DNA of 64,000 nucleotides. Origin: JAXGXJ01 sp963816155 (GTDB lineage Bacteria; Actinomycetota; Thermoleophilia; RBG-16-64-13). The notes under the pieces are model-generated. The model saw only the letters and a program-made list of their open reading frames with translations, searched no databases and had not been told where the DNA came from. The translations under genes were made by a program, and so were the position numbers. The stretch is from the NCBI GenBank assembly GCA_963816155.1, contig CAWFJE010000009.1:1-64000 (forward strand), written 5' to 3'. Each line of letters starts with the position of its first letter. The first letter of the stretch is position 1. This document shows, piece by piece, positions 43,393 to 52,406 of this stretch.

Positions 43393-44655
43393 CTACCCGT
43401 GCCAGGCCCGGAAGACGATCGCGGCGTTGTGTCCTCCGAAACCGAAGCTGTTGGACATGGCCACCTCGACGGAAGCCTCGCGCGCCACGTTGGGCACGTA
43501 GTCGAGGTCGCACAAGGGATCGGGGTCATCCAGATTGATGGTCGGGGGCACTTTGCCGGCCTCCATTGCTAGAACAGTCGCAGCCGCTTCGAGACCGCCC
43601 GCGGCACCGAGACAGTGCCCGAAGATACTCTTGGTGGAGCTGATCATCACCCTGGTGGCATGTTCGCCGAGGGCCAGCTTTATGGCCCTCGTCTCCATGG
43701 CATCACCCAAGGGCGTGGACGTACCGTGGGCATTGATGTAGTCCACATCGGCCGGCTCGAGGCAGGCGTCATGCACGGCCCTCTGCATGGCAAGAGCAGC
43801 CGGCTCGCCCGTCTCGTCGGGCTCGGTGAGGTGATAAGCATCTGCGGTCATGCCGTAGCCCACCATCTCAGCATAGATGTGGGCGCCGCGGCCAAGCGCG
43901 TGTTCCAATTCCTCCAGGACCAGCACCCCGCTCCCTTCGCCCATCACGAAACCATCGCGGCCGGCGTCGAACGGTCTGCTCGCCCTCTGCGGTTCGTCGT
44001 TGCGCGTCGAGAGAGCACGAGCAGCAGCAAAGGCCCCCATGCCCACCTGGTTGACCGCCGCCTCGGCTCCTCCGGCCAGCATGGCCGTCGCGTCGCCGCG
44101 TCGGATGAGGGCGAAGGCGTCACCGAGCGCGTTGGTGCCCGCGGCGCATGCAGTGCAGGTGGCGTTCACCGGTCCCTTCAGGCCGAGGGCCACTGAGCTC
44201 ATGGCCGAGGCCATGTTGGGGATCATCATGGGGATGAAGAAGGGGCTGAGACGAGTGGGGCCCTTCTCCAACAGCACACTGGTCTGCTGGAAGAAGGTGT
44301 CGAGCCCACCTACCCCCGACCCGATCAAAGCACCCACGGCGTAGGGATCCTCATCTACCGGATAGCCGGAGTCGGTAAGCGCCAAGGTGGCCGCGGTCAC
44401 GCCGTACTGCGCGTAGCGATCGAGGCGCTTGGCCATCTTCTTGTCGATGAAATCGGTGGCGTCGAAGTCCCGTACCTCACCGGCGATCTTGACAGGGTAG
44501 TCCGTAGTGTCGAAGCGGGAGACCGAGACGATACCTGAGCGTCCGGCAAGCAGCGCGTCGAGAAACGGCGCCTTGCCGATGCCGATGGGGGAGACCACTC
44601 CGATACCGGTCACGGCCACGCGCTTCAGTTCGATCGTCCTCTTCACGTCACTCAC
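43393..44655 (-). CDS. fabF: 3-oxoacyl-ACP synthase II
   Basis: 420 aa, GTG start. The catalytic Cys is in NATCTACAAGTNALGDAF. The two His residues are in YINAHGTSTPLGDAMET and SIFGHCLGAAGG, and the C-terminal SNSFGFGGHNAA is the family signature. It elongates acyl-ACP with malonyl-ACP in the cytosol. It follows fabG by 18 bp, with no acpP between them although acpP is the usual neighbour of fabF. Confidence 0.95.
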   Translation of the reverse strand: MSDVKRTIELKRVAVTGIGVVSPIGIGKAPFLDALLAGRSGIVSVSRFDTTDYPVKIAGEVRDFDATDFIDKKMAKRLDRYAQYGVTAATLALTDSGYPVDEDPYAVGALIGSGVGGLDTFFQQTSVLLEKGPTRLSPFFIPMMIPNMASAMSSVALGLKGPVNATCTACAAGTNALGDAFALIRRGDATAMLAGGAEAAVNQVGMGAFAAARALSTRNDEPQRASRPFDAGRDGFVMGEGSGVLVLEELEHALGRGAHIYAEMVGYGMTADAYHLTEPDETGEPAALAMQRAVHDACLEPADVDYINAHGTSTPLGDAMETRAIKLALGEHATRVMISSTKSIFGHCLGAAGGLEAAATVLAMEAGKVPPTINLDDPDPLCDLDYVPNVAREASVEVAMSNSFGFGGHNAAIVFRAWHG

Positions 44656-44673
44656 CGCGAACCTCCCGCGTAC

Positions 44674-45425
<752 letters not shown>

Positions 45426-45429
<4 letters not shown>

Positions 45430-46394
45430 GATCGCTCTCCTTCTGGTCTCCCAGAGTCTACTGCCAAGACGGCCTCCAGTGCCTTCTCCAGACTACCGGC
45501 GTCGGCGGTCGCCGCCGCCGGAACCTGCTTGGCTATCCTCTTGAGCAGTCCACACAATACCGCCCCCGGACCGACCTCGAGCGCCCAGGTGGGGGCGTCG
45601 GGACCGTTCACTACCGCCTCCATGCTCTGCGCGAACCTCACGGGTGAGACCAACTGCCGCGCGAGCACCTCCGCCAGTTCTCCGCTTGCAGGGTAGCGCA
45701 CTTCAGTGGTGGAGAAGAATGAGGTCCCGCGCGCGGGACCATCCGTGAACGTGACCTTCGCCAAAGCGCGGGAGAGGTTTTCCGCCGCCCCGGACATGAA
45801 GGGGGTGTGAAAAGCCCCGGAGACAGGCAAGGGCAACACTCGCTTTGCGCCCTGCTCGCGAGCGGCGTCGCCCGCCGCCCGCACGGCGGCGGGCGACCCC
45901 GAGACCACCACCTGGCCGGGAGAGTTGTAGTTCGCTGTCCACACCTCCCCCAAGGAGACACAGATCTCGTCGACCGTCTCCCCGTCCAAGCCGATGATGG
46001 CCGCCATAGCACCCTCGCGCTCTTCGCCGCAGGCCTGCATAGCCCGCCCCCGCACGTCGACCACCCGCAGGGCGTCGGCGAAGCTCATGTGGCCGATGGC
46101 CACAAGGGCCGAGTACTCGCCCAACGAATGCCCCGCAGCGATGGCGAACGTGAGACCTTCTTGTTGGAGAAGCCGCCAGGTAGCCACGCTGCACGTCAGA
46201 ATGGTGAGTTGGGTCCGGTCGGTGCGTGTCAGTTCTTCCATGGTTCCGTAGCGACAGAGTGCGCCGATGTCCCACCCAAGGACGTCGCCTGCTTCTGCGA
46301 AAGTCTCCCTCGCCGTGGGGAACCCCCAGAGGTGTTCAGCCATACCCGGTGACTGGCTTCCCTGGCCGGGGAAGAGCAGCAGCAGGGAACACAT
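45426..46394 (-). CDS. fabD: Malonyl-CoA:ACP transacylase
   Basis: 322 aa. The N-terminal LLFPGQGSQSPGM is family-typical. The nucleophile Ser is in IAAGHSLGEYSALVA, the conserved Arg in VDVRGRAMQ, and the active-site His in PVSGAFHTPFM. It loads malonyl groups from CoA onto ACP. Its start overlaps the fabH stop by one base and its stop overlaps the fabG start, so three genes are translationally linked. Confidence 0.95.
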
Positions 46395-47467
46395 CAGCCC
46401 TCACCTCCCTGCGCGGCATCGCCGGCGCAGCCGGCCCTCGGGACGGTCTGCGTCCATTCCAGGAGACAGGCCCCCCACGCGAGCCCGGCTCCGAACCCCA
46501 TGAGCAGCACCAGATCGCCCTCCTCGAGCCTGCCTTCCGCCCGCGCCTCGCTGAGGCAGAGGGGTATGGAGGCGCATGACGTGTTGCCGTAACGCTGGAG
46601 ATTCGTGTAGACGTCCTCCGCAGCCATCCCCAGCTTCTTAACGGCCATATCGATGATGCGCAGATTGGCCTGATGGGGCACGAACAGGTCCACCTCGCTC
46701 ACGTTGCGCCCGCAGCCGGCCAGTACACGACTCACCGAGTGGGAGACGACTCTGGTCGCGAATCTGTAGACCTCGCGACCGTTCATCTTGAGATAGTGCA
46801 TCCGCCCCGACACGGTCTCGTGAGAGGCCGGGAGGCGAGACCCGCCGGCGGGGACGGTGAGAAACTGCCCCCCCGAGCCGTCGCTACCCAGATCGAAGCC
46901 CAGGATCCCGGCCGGCGCGCGTCCCGGACCACCGACCACTGAGTCCCCCTCCGACGCCGTGGGACCGAGCGGCGACACCACCACCGCTCCCGCTCCGTCG
47001 CCGAACAAGATGGCCGTGGAACGATCCTCGGGGTCGATGATGCGAGAGATGGCTTCCGCTCCCACGATCAGAACGTGCTCGTGCATGCCGCTCGCCACCG
47101 CTCCGGAAGCCATGGCCAGACCGTAGACGAATCCACTGCAGCCGGCCGAGATATCGAAGGCGCCTGCGCCCGAACAACCCAGTTCGTAGGCTACGCGCGA
47201 GGCCATGGCCGGCATCATCTGATCGGGGGAGATGCTGGCTGTGATGACAAGGTCGATGTCCTCGGGCGACAGACCCGCATCCCGAAGGGCTTCGCGACCG
47301 GCCTCGATGCCCAAGTCCGACGCGTTGACCCCTGACGGAACCACCCGTCGCTCACGGATGCCTGTACGCTGCCGGATCCACTCGTCTGACGTGTCGAGCA
47401 CCAGGGAGAGGTCGTCGTTCGTCACCACGGGCTCGGGAAGGCACGTCCCCAGCCCGGCGATGGTCAC
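46394..47467 (-). CDS. fabH: 3-oxoacyl-ACP synthase III
   Basis: About 357 aa if translation begins at the GTG at 47467, where GGGAG lies 4-5 bases upstream and the protein begins VTIAGLGTCLPE as is normal for FabH. The frame stays open to an ATG at 47533, but those 22 codons come from a copy of the palindromic repeat. Catalytic residues: Cys in FDISAGCSGFVYG, His in PHQANLRIIDMA, Asn in RYGNTSCASIPL. It starts chain synthesis from acyl-CoA and malonyl-ACP. It is second in the fab operon. Confidence 0.93.
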   Translation of the reverse strand: MTIAGLGTCLPEPVVTNDDLSLVLDTSDEWIRQRTGIRERRVVPSGVNASDLGIEAGREALRDAGLSPEDIDLVITASISPDQMMPAMASRVAYELGCSGAGAFDISAGCSGFVYGLAMASGAVASGMHEHVLIVGAEAISRIIDPEDRSTAILFGDGAGAVVVSPLGPTASEGDSVVGGPGRAPAGILGFDLGSDGSGGQFLTVPAGGSRLPASHETVSGRMHYLKMNGREVYRFATRVVSHSVSRVLAGCGRNVSEVDLFVPHQANLRIIDMAVKKLGMAAEDVYTNLQRYGNTSCASIPLCLSEARAEGRLEEGDLVLLMGFGAGLAWGACLLEWTQTVPRAGCAGDAAQGGEG

Positions 47468-47493
47468 AGGTCTCCCTATCAGAGGCACCGGGC

Positions 47494-47520
47494 TAGCAGG
47501 CTGCCGAGAAGCGAAGCCTT
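47494..47520 (+). repeat. Palindromic repeat family, partial copy D
   Basis: TAGCAGGCTGCCGAGAAGCG and the following AAGCCTT resemble the ends of copies A and C. It lies between fabZ and fabH and supplies the codons of the possible N-terminal extension of FabH. Confidence 0.55.
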
Positions 47521-47536
47521 CAGGGTCGAGCATCGA

Positions 47537-47965
47537 TCAGCGATCTACGAGTGCGAATGTGAGCGTGCCGCTGCAGACCAGGGTGGAATCAACGTACGCC
47601 TTCCCCTCACCCTTGCCGATGGGCCCGCGACTGGCGCCCAGCCTGGTCTCGAGACGCAGGGTCTGGCCGGGGAGTACCGGGCGTTTGAAGCGGACGTTGT
47701 CCACGCCGGCGAACAGGACGAGTTTGTCCCGCGCCTCGGGGACGCTGAGAAGAGCCACACAGCCCGCCTGCGCAAGAGCCTCGAGCTGAAGGACACCGGG
47801 GAAGACGGGGTAGCCGGGAAAATGGCCTCTGAAGACGTCCTCTGTCTCCAGGATGTCCTTCTCAGCAACAGCGTACTCGCCCGGCACCAACTCGACCACC
47901 CGGTCCAAGAGGAGAAAGGGCTCCCTGTGCGGGATTATCGCTTCGATCTGGTTCCTGTCCAACAT
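47537..47965 (-). CDS. fabZ: 3-hydroxyacyl-ACP dehydratase
   Basis: 142 aa from the ATG at 47965 (GAGG upstream); longer frames run through the repeats and are rejected. Hot-dog-fold motifs: IPHREPFLLLDRVVEL, then FRGHFPGYPVFPGVLQLEAL with the catalytic His and Glu, and VDNVRFKRPVLPGQTL. It removes water from 3-hydroxyacyl-ACP. It is the first gene of the fatty-acid operon; the promoter should lie in the repeat-bearing region 47966-48251, but I cannot point to a convincing -35/-10 pair. Confidence 0.95.
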   Translation of the reverse strand: MLDRNQIEAIIPHREPFLLLDRVVELVPGEYAVAEKDILETEDVFRGHFPGYPVFPGVLQLEALAQAGCVALLSVPEARDKLVLFAGVDNVRFKRPVLPGQTLRLETRLGASRGPIGKGEGKAYVDSTLVCSGTLTFALVDR

Positions 47966-48009
47966 GTCGTCCTCACCGTCCTCGTGTCCCCTCGCCGGGC
48001 GACAGTGCC

Positions 48010-48089
48010 AGCAGGCCGCCGAAAAACGTAGCCCTGGCCCCCGGAGCCCACCGGCCTGGCGGCGAAGCATCATTCTCGGGCAGCCTGCT
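48010..48089 (+). repeat. Palindromic repeat family, full copy C
   Basis: About 80 bp with AGCAGGC at one end and GCCTGCT at the other. Inside, 24 bases from CCGCCGAAAAACG match copy B at 19 positions, and GGCGAAGCATCATT matches copy B at 13 of 14. It could fold into one long imperfect hairpin. Confidence 0.65.
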
Positions 48090-48157
48090 AGTATTGTCCA
48101 AGATGAGTCTGGCCTTTTCAAGGATTCCCTCCCTCGTGGGGGACAGAGCCCCTGGCC

Positions 48158-48242
48158 GGCTGCTGAAAAGCGAAGCCTTGGCCGCCTGGGCGCACCTTCC
48201 GGGACGCGCACTCATGCGGCGAAGCGTCATTGTTCAGCAGCC
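48158..48242 (+). repeat. Palindromic repeat family, full copy B
   Basis: 85 bp bounded by perfect 10-bp inverted ends, GGCTGCTGAA and TTCAGCAGCC. The left 35 bases equal copy A at 34 positions. It ends 9 bp before the start of the exonuclease fusion gene, so it may also shape that gene's leader. Confidence 0.72.
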
Positions 48243-48251
48243 TCCGAGCTG

Positions 48252-50270
48252 ATGCAGTTGCAGCTCTCGCTGGCGGTGGCGAATAGGCTCCACGAGACCA
48301 TATTGGTGCGCGGAGAGCCTATCGACGCCCTGGAAGCGACATCTCTTCTCACCGCCTCCTCCGGATGCCCTGCCTCACTGTGCCGGGATATCTTGAGCAT
48401 CCTCGTCAGCCAGGACCGGCGTTTCTGCCTGGTCGACACCGACCTCGGCCTGGAGGCCGGCCGAGGAGGAGAAGACGTGGCGTCTGCCCCGGAAGCCCCA
48501 CCCCGTGTCTCCCTCCGGCACTGGGAGCCGTATGATCCTGACCTGGCCGAAGTGCCCTTCGTAGCCCTCGACCTGGAGACCACCGGGGCCCGCCCGGGCG
48601 CAGGCAAGATCACCGAGATCGGCATGGTGCGGTTCGAGGGCTTCCGCGAGATAGGACGACTGAGTAGTCTCGTGAACCCGATGCGTCCCATCCCCCGCAT
48701 GATCACCGCGATAACGGGCATCAGCCAGAAGATGGTGGCCAACGCACCGCGCATCGAGGAGCTCATGCCCGACATCCTGGCGTTTCTCGAGGGAGCCGTG
48801 GTGGTGGCTCACAACGCCGCCTTCGACGTAGGCTTCCTCAACTACGAGTTACGGCGACTCAGAAGCCGCGAACTGGGGGACGGGGCGATCGACACATTGA
48901 TGCTCTCCCGAGCCCTGGCCCCCGGCCTGCCCAACTACAAGCTTGGCACCGTGGCCGAAGCTCTCGGGTCACCCGTCTCTGCCTGCCATCGGGCACTCGC
49001 CGATGCCGAGGCCGCAGGCTATGTCTTCCTTACTCTCATGGCTCGGCTGCGCGAGCAGGGCGTCACCCGACTGAGCGAGGCGCGCGCCTACACAGTCGCA
49101 TCAACGCGCGCGGCAACCGAGAAGCTCGCACTCACGCGCGACATCCCCGACGGTCCAGGTATCTACACCTTTGTCGATGGCGGCGAGAGGGTCGTCTTTG
49201 TGGGACGAGCGGACAGGCTGAGGGAGGAGGTTCGCGCTCACTTCGTGGGCCGCCCCCCGACGGCCCGCAAGATGCGACAGGCCGTGCGTGCGGTCGATCG
49301 GATCGACTGGGAAGACACCTGCACATCCCTAGAGGCGGCCATCCGGGAGCAGCAACTGATCCTCGAACACCGTCCTGCATGCAACCAGCACGGTGTCCGG
49401 CCGGAGAGCTACGCGTACCTCAAGGTGCGGGACTCCGGCCCAGGTCTCTGTCTGTACGTCAGCAATCGGCCGCCGAACAGCCTCTGCGGCGATCCGGGCG
49501 GGCGAAAGAAGGGACACTCCCCCTTGGCCCTTGGGCCTTTCCGACAGCGCGCACGACTCACCGCCGCCCTCGATCTTCTTCAGCGCAGCTATCCCATACG
49601 TCGTTGCCCTCGGCACCCAGAGGAGCGCCCTTGCGCCAGAGGCCTGGCCGGGGAGTGCCTCCGACCCTGTCTGGGAGATATCGCGGTGCGTGAAGAGCAC
49701 GACGCTCTTGTGCGGCATCTGATCGACTGGCTCATCGGCCGCTCCAACGGAGAGGGCCTCGACCCAGTGCAGCGGGCCGGGGACTTGGCCTGGCAGCTCT
49801 CTCACAGCCAGAAACACGATGACGCCGAACGAACCAGGGAGGCTCTGGATAGCCTTATCGGTATCAGGCGCTCATACCACGCCCTGGCCGAGGCCTGCTC
49901 GCTCCGTTTCGCCACACTCTCAAAGGTCGACAGCAACGGAGACAGCCCGACAATCAGGCTGAGCGTGGTATGGAACGGCCGGCTGCAGACGCCGGTCTCG
50001 CTCGGCGCGACCACCACGGAAGCGGATATCACCAGGGCGCTGGCGGGTTGCCTGGCGTCATGTCAGGTCGACCCCCACTCGACCGTTCCTGTCGCGGTGT
50101 GCCAGCATGAGGTCGACGAGTTGCTTGCCGTGCGCCGTTGGCTCAAGGAGCCCGACAGGCCACTCACGATACAACTCACCAAGGCCGGCACGACCCGCGC
50201 GCGGCTGGATATCTGGAAATCTCAGTTGGCGAACGCGACCCTTCGCATGTTCGAAGAATCGGCCCCCTGA
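48252..50270 (+). CDS. DEDDh exonuclease fused to a UvrC-like GIY-YIG domain
   Basis: 672 aa from the ATG at 48252; the frame is open further upstream only through the repeats. After a ~95-residue N-terminal region comes a DnaQ-like exonuclease: VALDLETTGARPGAGKITEI, VVAHNAAFDVGFLN and ACHRALADAEAAG (the D-E-D-D-h residues). From ~300 a GIY-YIG nuclease follows: DIPDGPGIYTFVDG, VVFVGRADRL and SLEAAIREQQLILEHRPACN. The C-terminal ~250 residues resemble the region after the nuclease in UvrC (CLRPCLGDI) but lack the helix-hairpin-helix repeats. It probably acts in DNA repair, incising and trimming. Such fusions are known in actinobacteria. Confidence 0.86.
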   Translation: MQLQLSLAVANRLHETILVRGEPIDALEATSLLTASSGCPASLCRDILSILVSQDRRFCLVDTDLGLEAGRGGEDVASAPEAPPRVSLRHWEPYDPDLAEVPFVALDLETTGARPGAGKITEIGMVRFEGFREIGRLSSLVNPMRPIPRMITAITGISQKMVANAPRIEELMPDILAFLEGAVVVAHNAAFDVGFLNYELRRLRSRELGDGAIDTLMLSRALAPGLPNYKLGTVAEALGSPVSACHRALADAEAAGYVFLTLMARLREQGVTRLSEARAYTVASTRAATEKLALTRDIPDGPGIYTFVDGGERVVFVGRADRLREEVRAHFVGRPPTARKMRQAVRAVDRIDWEDTCTSLEAAIREQQLILEHRPACNQHGVRPESYAYLKVRDSGPGLCLYVSNRPPNSLCGDPGGRKKGHSPLALGPFRQRARLTAALDLLQRSYPIRRCPRHPEERPCARGLAGECLRPCLGDIAVREEHDALVRHLIDWLIGRSNGEGLDPVQRAGDLAWQLSHSQKHDDAERTREALDSLIGIRRSYHALAEACSLRFATLSKVDSNGDSPTIRLSVVWNGRLQTPVSLGATTTEADITRALAGCLASCQVDPHSTVPVAVCQHEVDELLAVRRWLKEPDRPLTIQLTKAGTTRARLDIWKSQLANATLRMFEESAP

Positions 50271-50283
50271 CCGAGGTGACCCT

Positions 50284-50469
50284 CTAAACGGACGCTACCG
50301 CCGTCTTAGGAAGCTGAATACCTTTGGCCCTCATCACCGCCGTCAGAAGACTCCTGTCGATCTTGCCTTTGTAGATCGGGATGCCTTCCTTGACGCAGAG
50401 CTGGATGACTTCGTGGGTCTCGGTCCCCATCTCGTCCGCCAGTTCTTCGGGGGTGAAGTGGTTGGCCAT
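50284..50469 (-). CDS. Small IF2_N-like protein
   Basis: 61 aa from the ATG at 50469, with AAAGGAGAT upstream. The sequence HFTPEELADEMGTETHEVIQ, LCVKEGIPIYKGKID and SLLTAVMRAKG resembles the small helical IF2 N-terminal or helix-turn-helix-like domain (E-L-A-x-E-x-G, then a helix ending in a Gly-Ile). It may bind nucleic acid. It is preceded by a promoter, a short leaderless frame and an intrinsic terminator 42 bp upstream of its start, so its expression is probably controlled by attenuation. No partner gene is evident. Confidence 0.65.
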   Translation of the reverse strand: MANHFTPEELADEMGTETHEVIQLCVKEGIPIYKGKIDRSLLTAVMRAKGIQLPKTAVASV

Positions 50470-50494
50470 GAGATCTCCTTTCAGGGCGAAAGAC

Positions 50495-50620
50495 CTACCA
50501 GAAACGCCAATAAAAAAACCCAGCAGCACACGCTGCTAGGCCCGTTCGAGGGATTCTGCCAACGACCAGAGGTATCCGTTTTCCGTCACCTCCGAGTCGT
50601 ATTCGCAACAGGTCCCTCAT
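50495..50620 (-). CDS. Possible leaderless leader peptide (41 codons)
   Basis: An ATG at 50620 lies about eight bases after the -10 box, so it would be at or next to +1. The frame encodes a basic peptide beginning MRDLLRIRLGGDG and ending GFFYWRFW, and stops 25 bp before the IF2_N-like start. It runs straight through the terminator stem and U-tract, which encode its last third. Translation would keep the hairpin from forming. No homologue is known to me; it may be an accident of sequence. Confidence 0.4.
   Translation of the reverse strand: MRDLLRIRLGGDGKRIPLVVGRIPRTGLAACAAGFFYWRFW
50512..50540 (-). terminator. Intrinsic terminator/attenuator
   Basis: On the minus strand, CCTAGCAGC-GTGT-GCTGCTGGG is a 9-bp stem (one G-U pair) followed by seven T residues. 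It is a textbook intrinsic terminator. It is placed after a promoter at 50656-50628 and 42 bp before the start codon of the IF2_N-like gene, so it can end a ~110-nt RNA or attenuate that gene. Confidence 0.85.
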
Positions 50621-50627
50621 GGTGTTC

Positions 50628-50656
50628 ATTGTACGCCCAGGCGGTCCCTGCGACAA
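50628..50656 (-). promoter_or_regulatory. Promoter of the attenuated leader
   Basis: TTGTCG (50656-50651), a 17-bp spacer and TACAAT (50633-50628) form a strong vegetative promoter on the minus strand. Expected start is near 50621. A short stem GAGGT/ACCTC sits in the middle of the transcribed leader. Confidence 0.65.
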
Positions 50657-50689
50657 GCCATCGGCGGCCACCTGAGGCCGGCCCCGGCC

Positions 50690-51925
50690 TCACGGCTCCT
50701 CCAGATCCTCCCTTAGCAGGAGAAGGTCGACCTCTTCGCCTGCTCTGACCCCCGTGGGCCCACCGGGAACGAAGGCGAGACCATTCGCTCCCACCATGGA
50801 GCGAAGGATACCGGAGCCCTGGGGCCCCGTGGAACTGACATGCCACTGGCCGTCCTCAAGCCAGGCGCGCACGCGAACCACGTACGTCCGGCCATCCGCG
50901 CTGGAGACATCCTCGCTGATAATGGCGCGGTACGGGCGCCGCGTGGTTCTGACGTAGCCCATCAGACGCAGCAGGGCCGGCCGCACGAAGAGTTCGAACG
51001 ACACCATGGCCGACACCGGATTGCCCGGAAGGCCGAACACCAAGGTCCGGCCGCGTACGCCAAAAACGAGGGGCTTGCCCGGTTTCATGGCGACACCCCA
51101 CAGGCGTCGCTCCACGCCCAACTCGTCCTGGACGTCCTTGACGAAGTCGAACTCGCCCACAGACACCCCGCCCGAGGTCAGCAGAACATCATACTCGAGT
51201 CCCTGCTCGATGAGGTCGCGGGTGGCCTCGTAGTCATCCGGCACGATGCCCAGAGCGGTGGCCTCGATGCCCAGTTGCCGGCACTGAGCCCGCAGGGAGT
51301 AGCTGTTCGAGTTGCGGATCTGCCCCGGTCCGAGAGGCTGATCCACTTCCACCAACTCGCTGCCCGTGGAGAGGATCGCTACGCGGGGCATCCGGTAGAC
51401 CTGCACTTCAGGACGGCCGAGGCTCGCGAGCACTCCTATCTCTGCCGGCCCAAGCACCGTTCCCGCAGCCAACACTTGGTCGCCACTCTTCACGTCCTCA
51501 CCGGCACGGCGGATGTTCTTCCCGCGCTTCACCGCCTCGAAGACCCTGACTTCTTGTCCTCGTTCCTCCGTGAGTTCGCTCTGCACTACGGCGTCGGCTC
51601 CCTCTGGCACCGGGGCACCGGTCATGATCTTCACCGCTTCCCCAGCGGCCACTGGTCGGCTGGCAACATACCCAGCCGCCAACGTCTCGGTGATACGAAG
51701 GATTGCCGGCTCATCGACGGTGGCGTCCACGATGTCGGCCGCTTGCAGCGCGAAGCCGTCCATGCCTGAGTTGTCGAAGGGAGGAACGTTGATGCCGGCG
51801 ACGATGTCCTCGGCCAAGACCAATCCCTGCACCTGCACGAGAGAGCGGGTTTCTACAGAGAGCGGAAGAGCCTCGACCAGCACTCTGGTCCTCGCCTCTT
51901 CAATACTGATCATCTTCGCGGGCAT
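50690..51925 (-). CDS. moeA: Molybdopterin molybdenumtransferase MoeA
   Basis: About 411 aa from the ATG at 51925 (AAGGA seven bases upstream); an in-frame ATG at 51952 is also possible. Landmarks: GINVPPFDNSGMDGFAL, IMTGAPVPEGADAVVQSE, ILSTGSELVEVDQPLGPGQI, LLTSGGVSVGEFDFVKDV and FGLPGNPVSAMVSFELFVRP. It inserts molybdate (or tungstate) into adenylated molybdopterin. It is a lone cofactor gene here; no molybdoenzyme is seen nearby. Its transcript would end at the hairpin at 50512-50540. Confidence 0.94.
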   Translation of the reverse strand: MPAKMISIEEARTRVLVEALPLSVETRSLVQVQGLVLAEDIVAGINVPPFDNSGMDGFALQAADIVDATVDEPAILRITETLAAGYVASRPVAAGEAVKIMTGAPVPEGADAVVQSELTEERGQEVRVFEAVKRGKNIRRAGEDVKSGDQVLAAGTVLGPAEIGVLASLGRPEVQVYRMPRVAILSTGSELVEVDQPLGPGQIRNSNSYSLRAQCRQLGIEATALGIVPDDYEATRDLIEQGLEYDVLLTSGGVSVGEFDFVKDVQDELGVERRLWGVAMKPGKPLVFGVRGRTLVFGLPGNPVSAMVSFELFVRPALLRLMGYVRTTRRPYRAIISEDVSSADGRTYVVRVRAWLEDGQWHVSSTGPQGSGILRSMVGANGLAFVPGGPTGVRAGEEVDLLLLREDLEEP

Positions 51926-52014
51926 GCCCGATTCCTTCACTTCAGGTTCCATGAGAGGAGGATTGCACTCTGGGTGTAAACCGCAGGGCCGCTTCGGCCG
52001 ATACGAAGAATAGC

Positions 52015-52269
52015 ATGAGAGCACGGCACCGAGAACTCGTACCTGAGAGCGTCCAGACTCCTCCCTTCCAGGCGCCGGACCCTCGCTCCCCGGAAGCCTC
52101 GCCCACTTCGTGCGACCCCCCTTCCTCCGACGCTCGTGTCCACGACATGCGCGCCCGTGTGGTCGCGGGTGAGTTCCAGATACCGGCCATGCTCGTCGCC
52201 GAGCGCATGATCGCCCAAGCGCTGAGCCGCTCCTGCGACGTTCTTTCCGACTCGGATGGAGCTGTCTGA
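52015..52269 (+). CDS. FlgM-like small protein
   Basis: 84 aa. The first half is Pro/Ser-rich. The second half, DARVHDMRARVVAGEFQIPA then LVAERMIAQAL, resembles the sigma-28-binding C-terminus of FlgM (K-V-x-x-L-R-x-x-I-x-x-G-x-Y, then I-A-x-x-L). No flagellar or motility gene is in the window, so it could be an isolated anti-sigma factor or chance similarity. It is divergent from moeA. The start is the ATG at 52015; no strong ribosome site is seen. Confidence 0.45.
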   Translation: MRARHRELVPESVQTPPFQAPDPRSPEASPTSCDPPSSDARVHDMRARVVAGEFQIPAMLVAERMIAQALSRSCDVLSDSDGAV

Positions 52270-52406
52270 GTACCGCCTAATGAGCCGTTGGGCAGGAGAA
52301 ACTGGATGAGCTGACTCTCTGTCCGCGCAGCCGATCTCGGCTCCCTGGGTTGTCAGTGCGCGCCTCGCGGAATAGAATCTCGGACGTTCACCGAACGGGA
52401 GTCTAT

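Noticed and set aside
47966..48251. Coding extensions of fabZ and of the exonuclease fusion through the gap
   Set aside because: Both frames are open only because the palindromic repeats lack stops; protein similarity begins at the chosen ATGs.
50495..50520. Aromatic-amino-acid attenuator (peptide end FFYWRFW)
   Set aside because: The aromatic codons lie in and after the U-tract, not before competing stems, and the downstream gene is not biosynthetic; T-rich sequence explains them.
50511..50621. 4.5S/SRP RNA or a known riboswitch in the short transcript
   Set aside because: The conserved SRP core (GGUCAGG...GGAAGG...AGCAGCC order) is absent and no riboswitch core was recognised.
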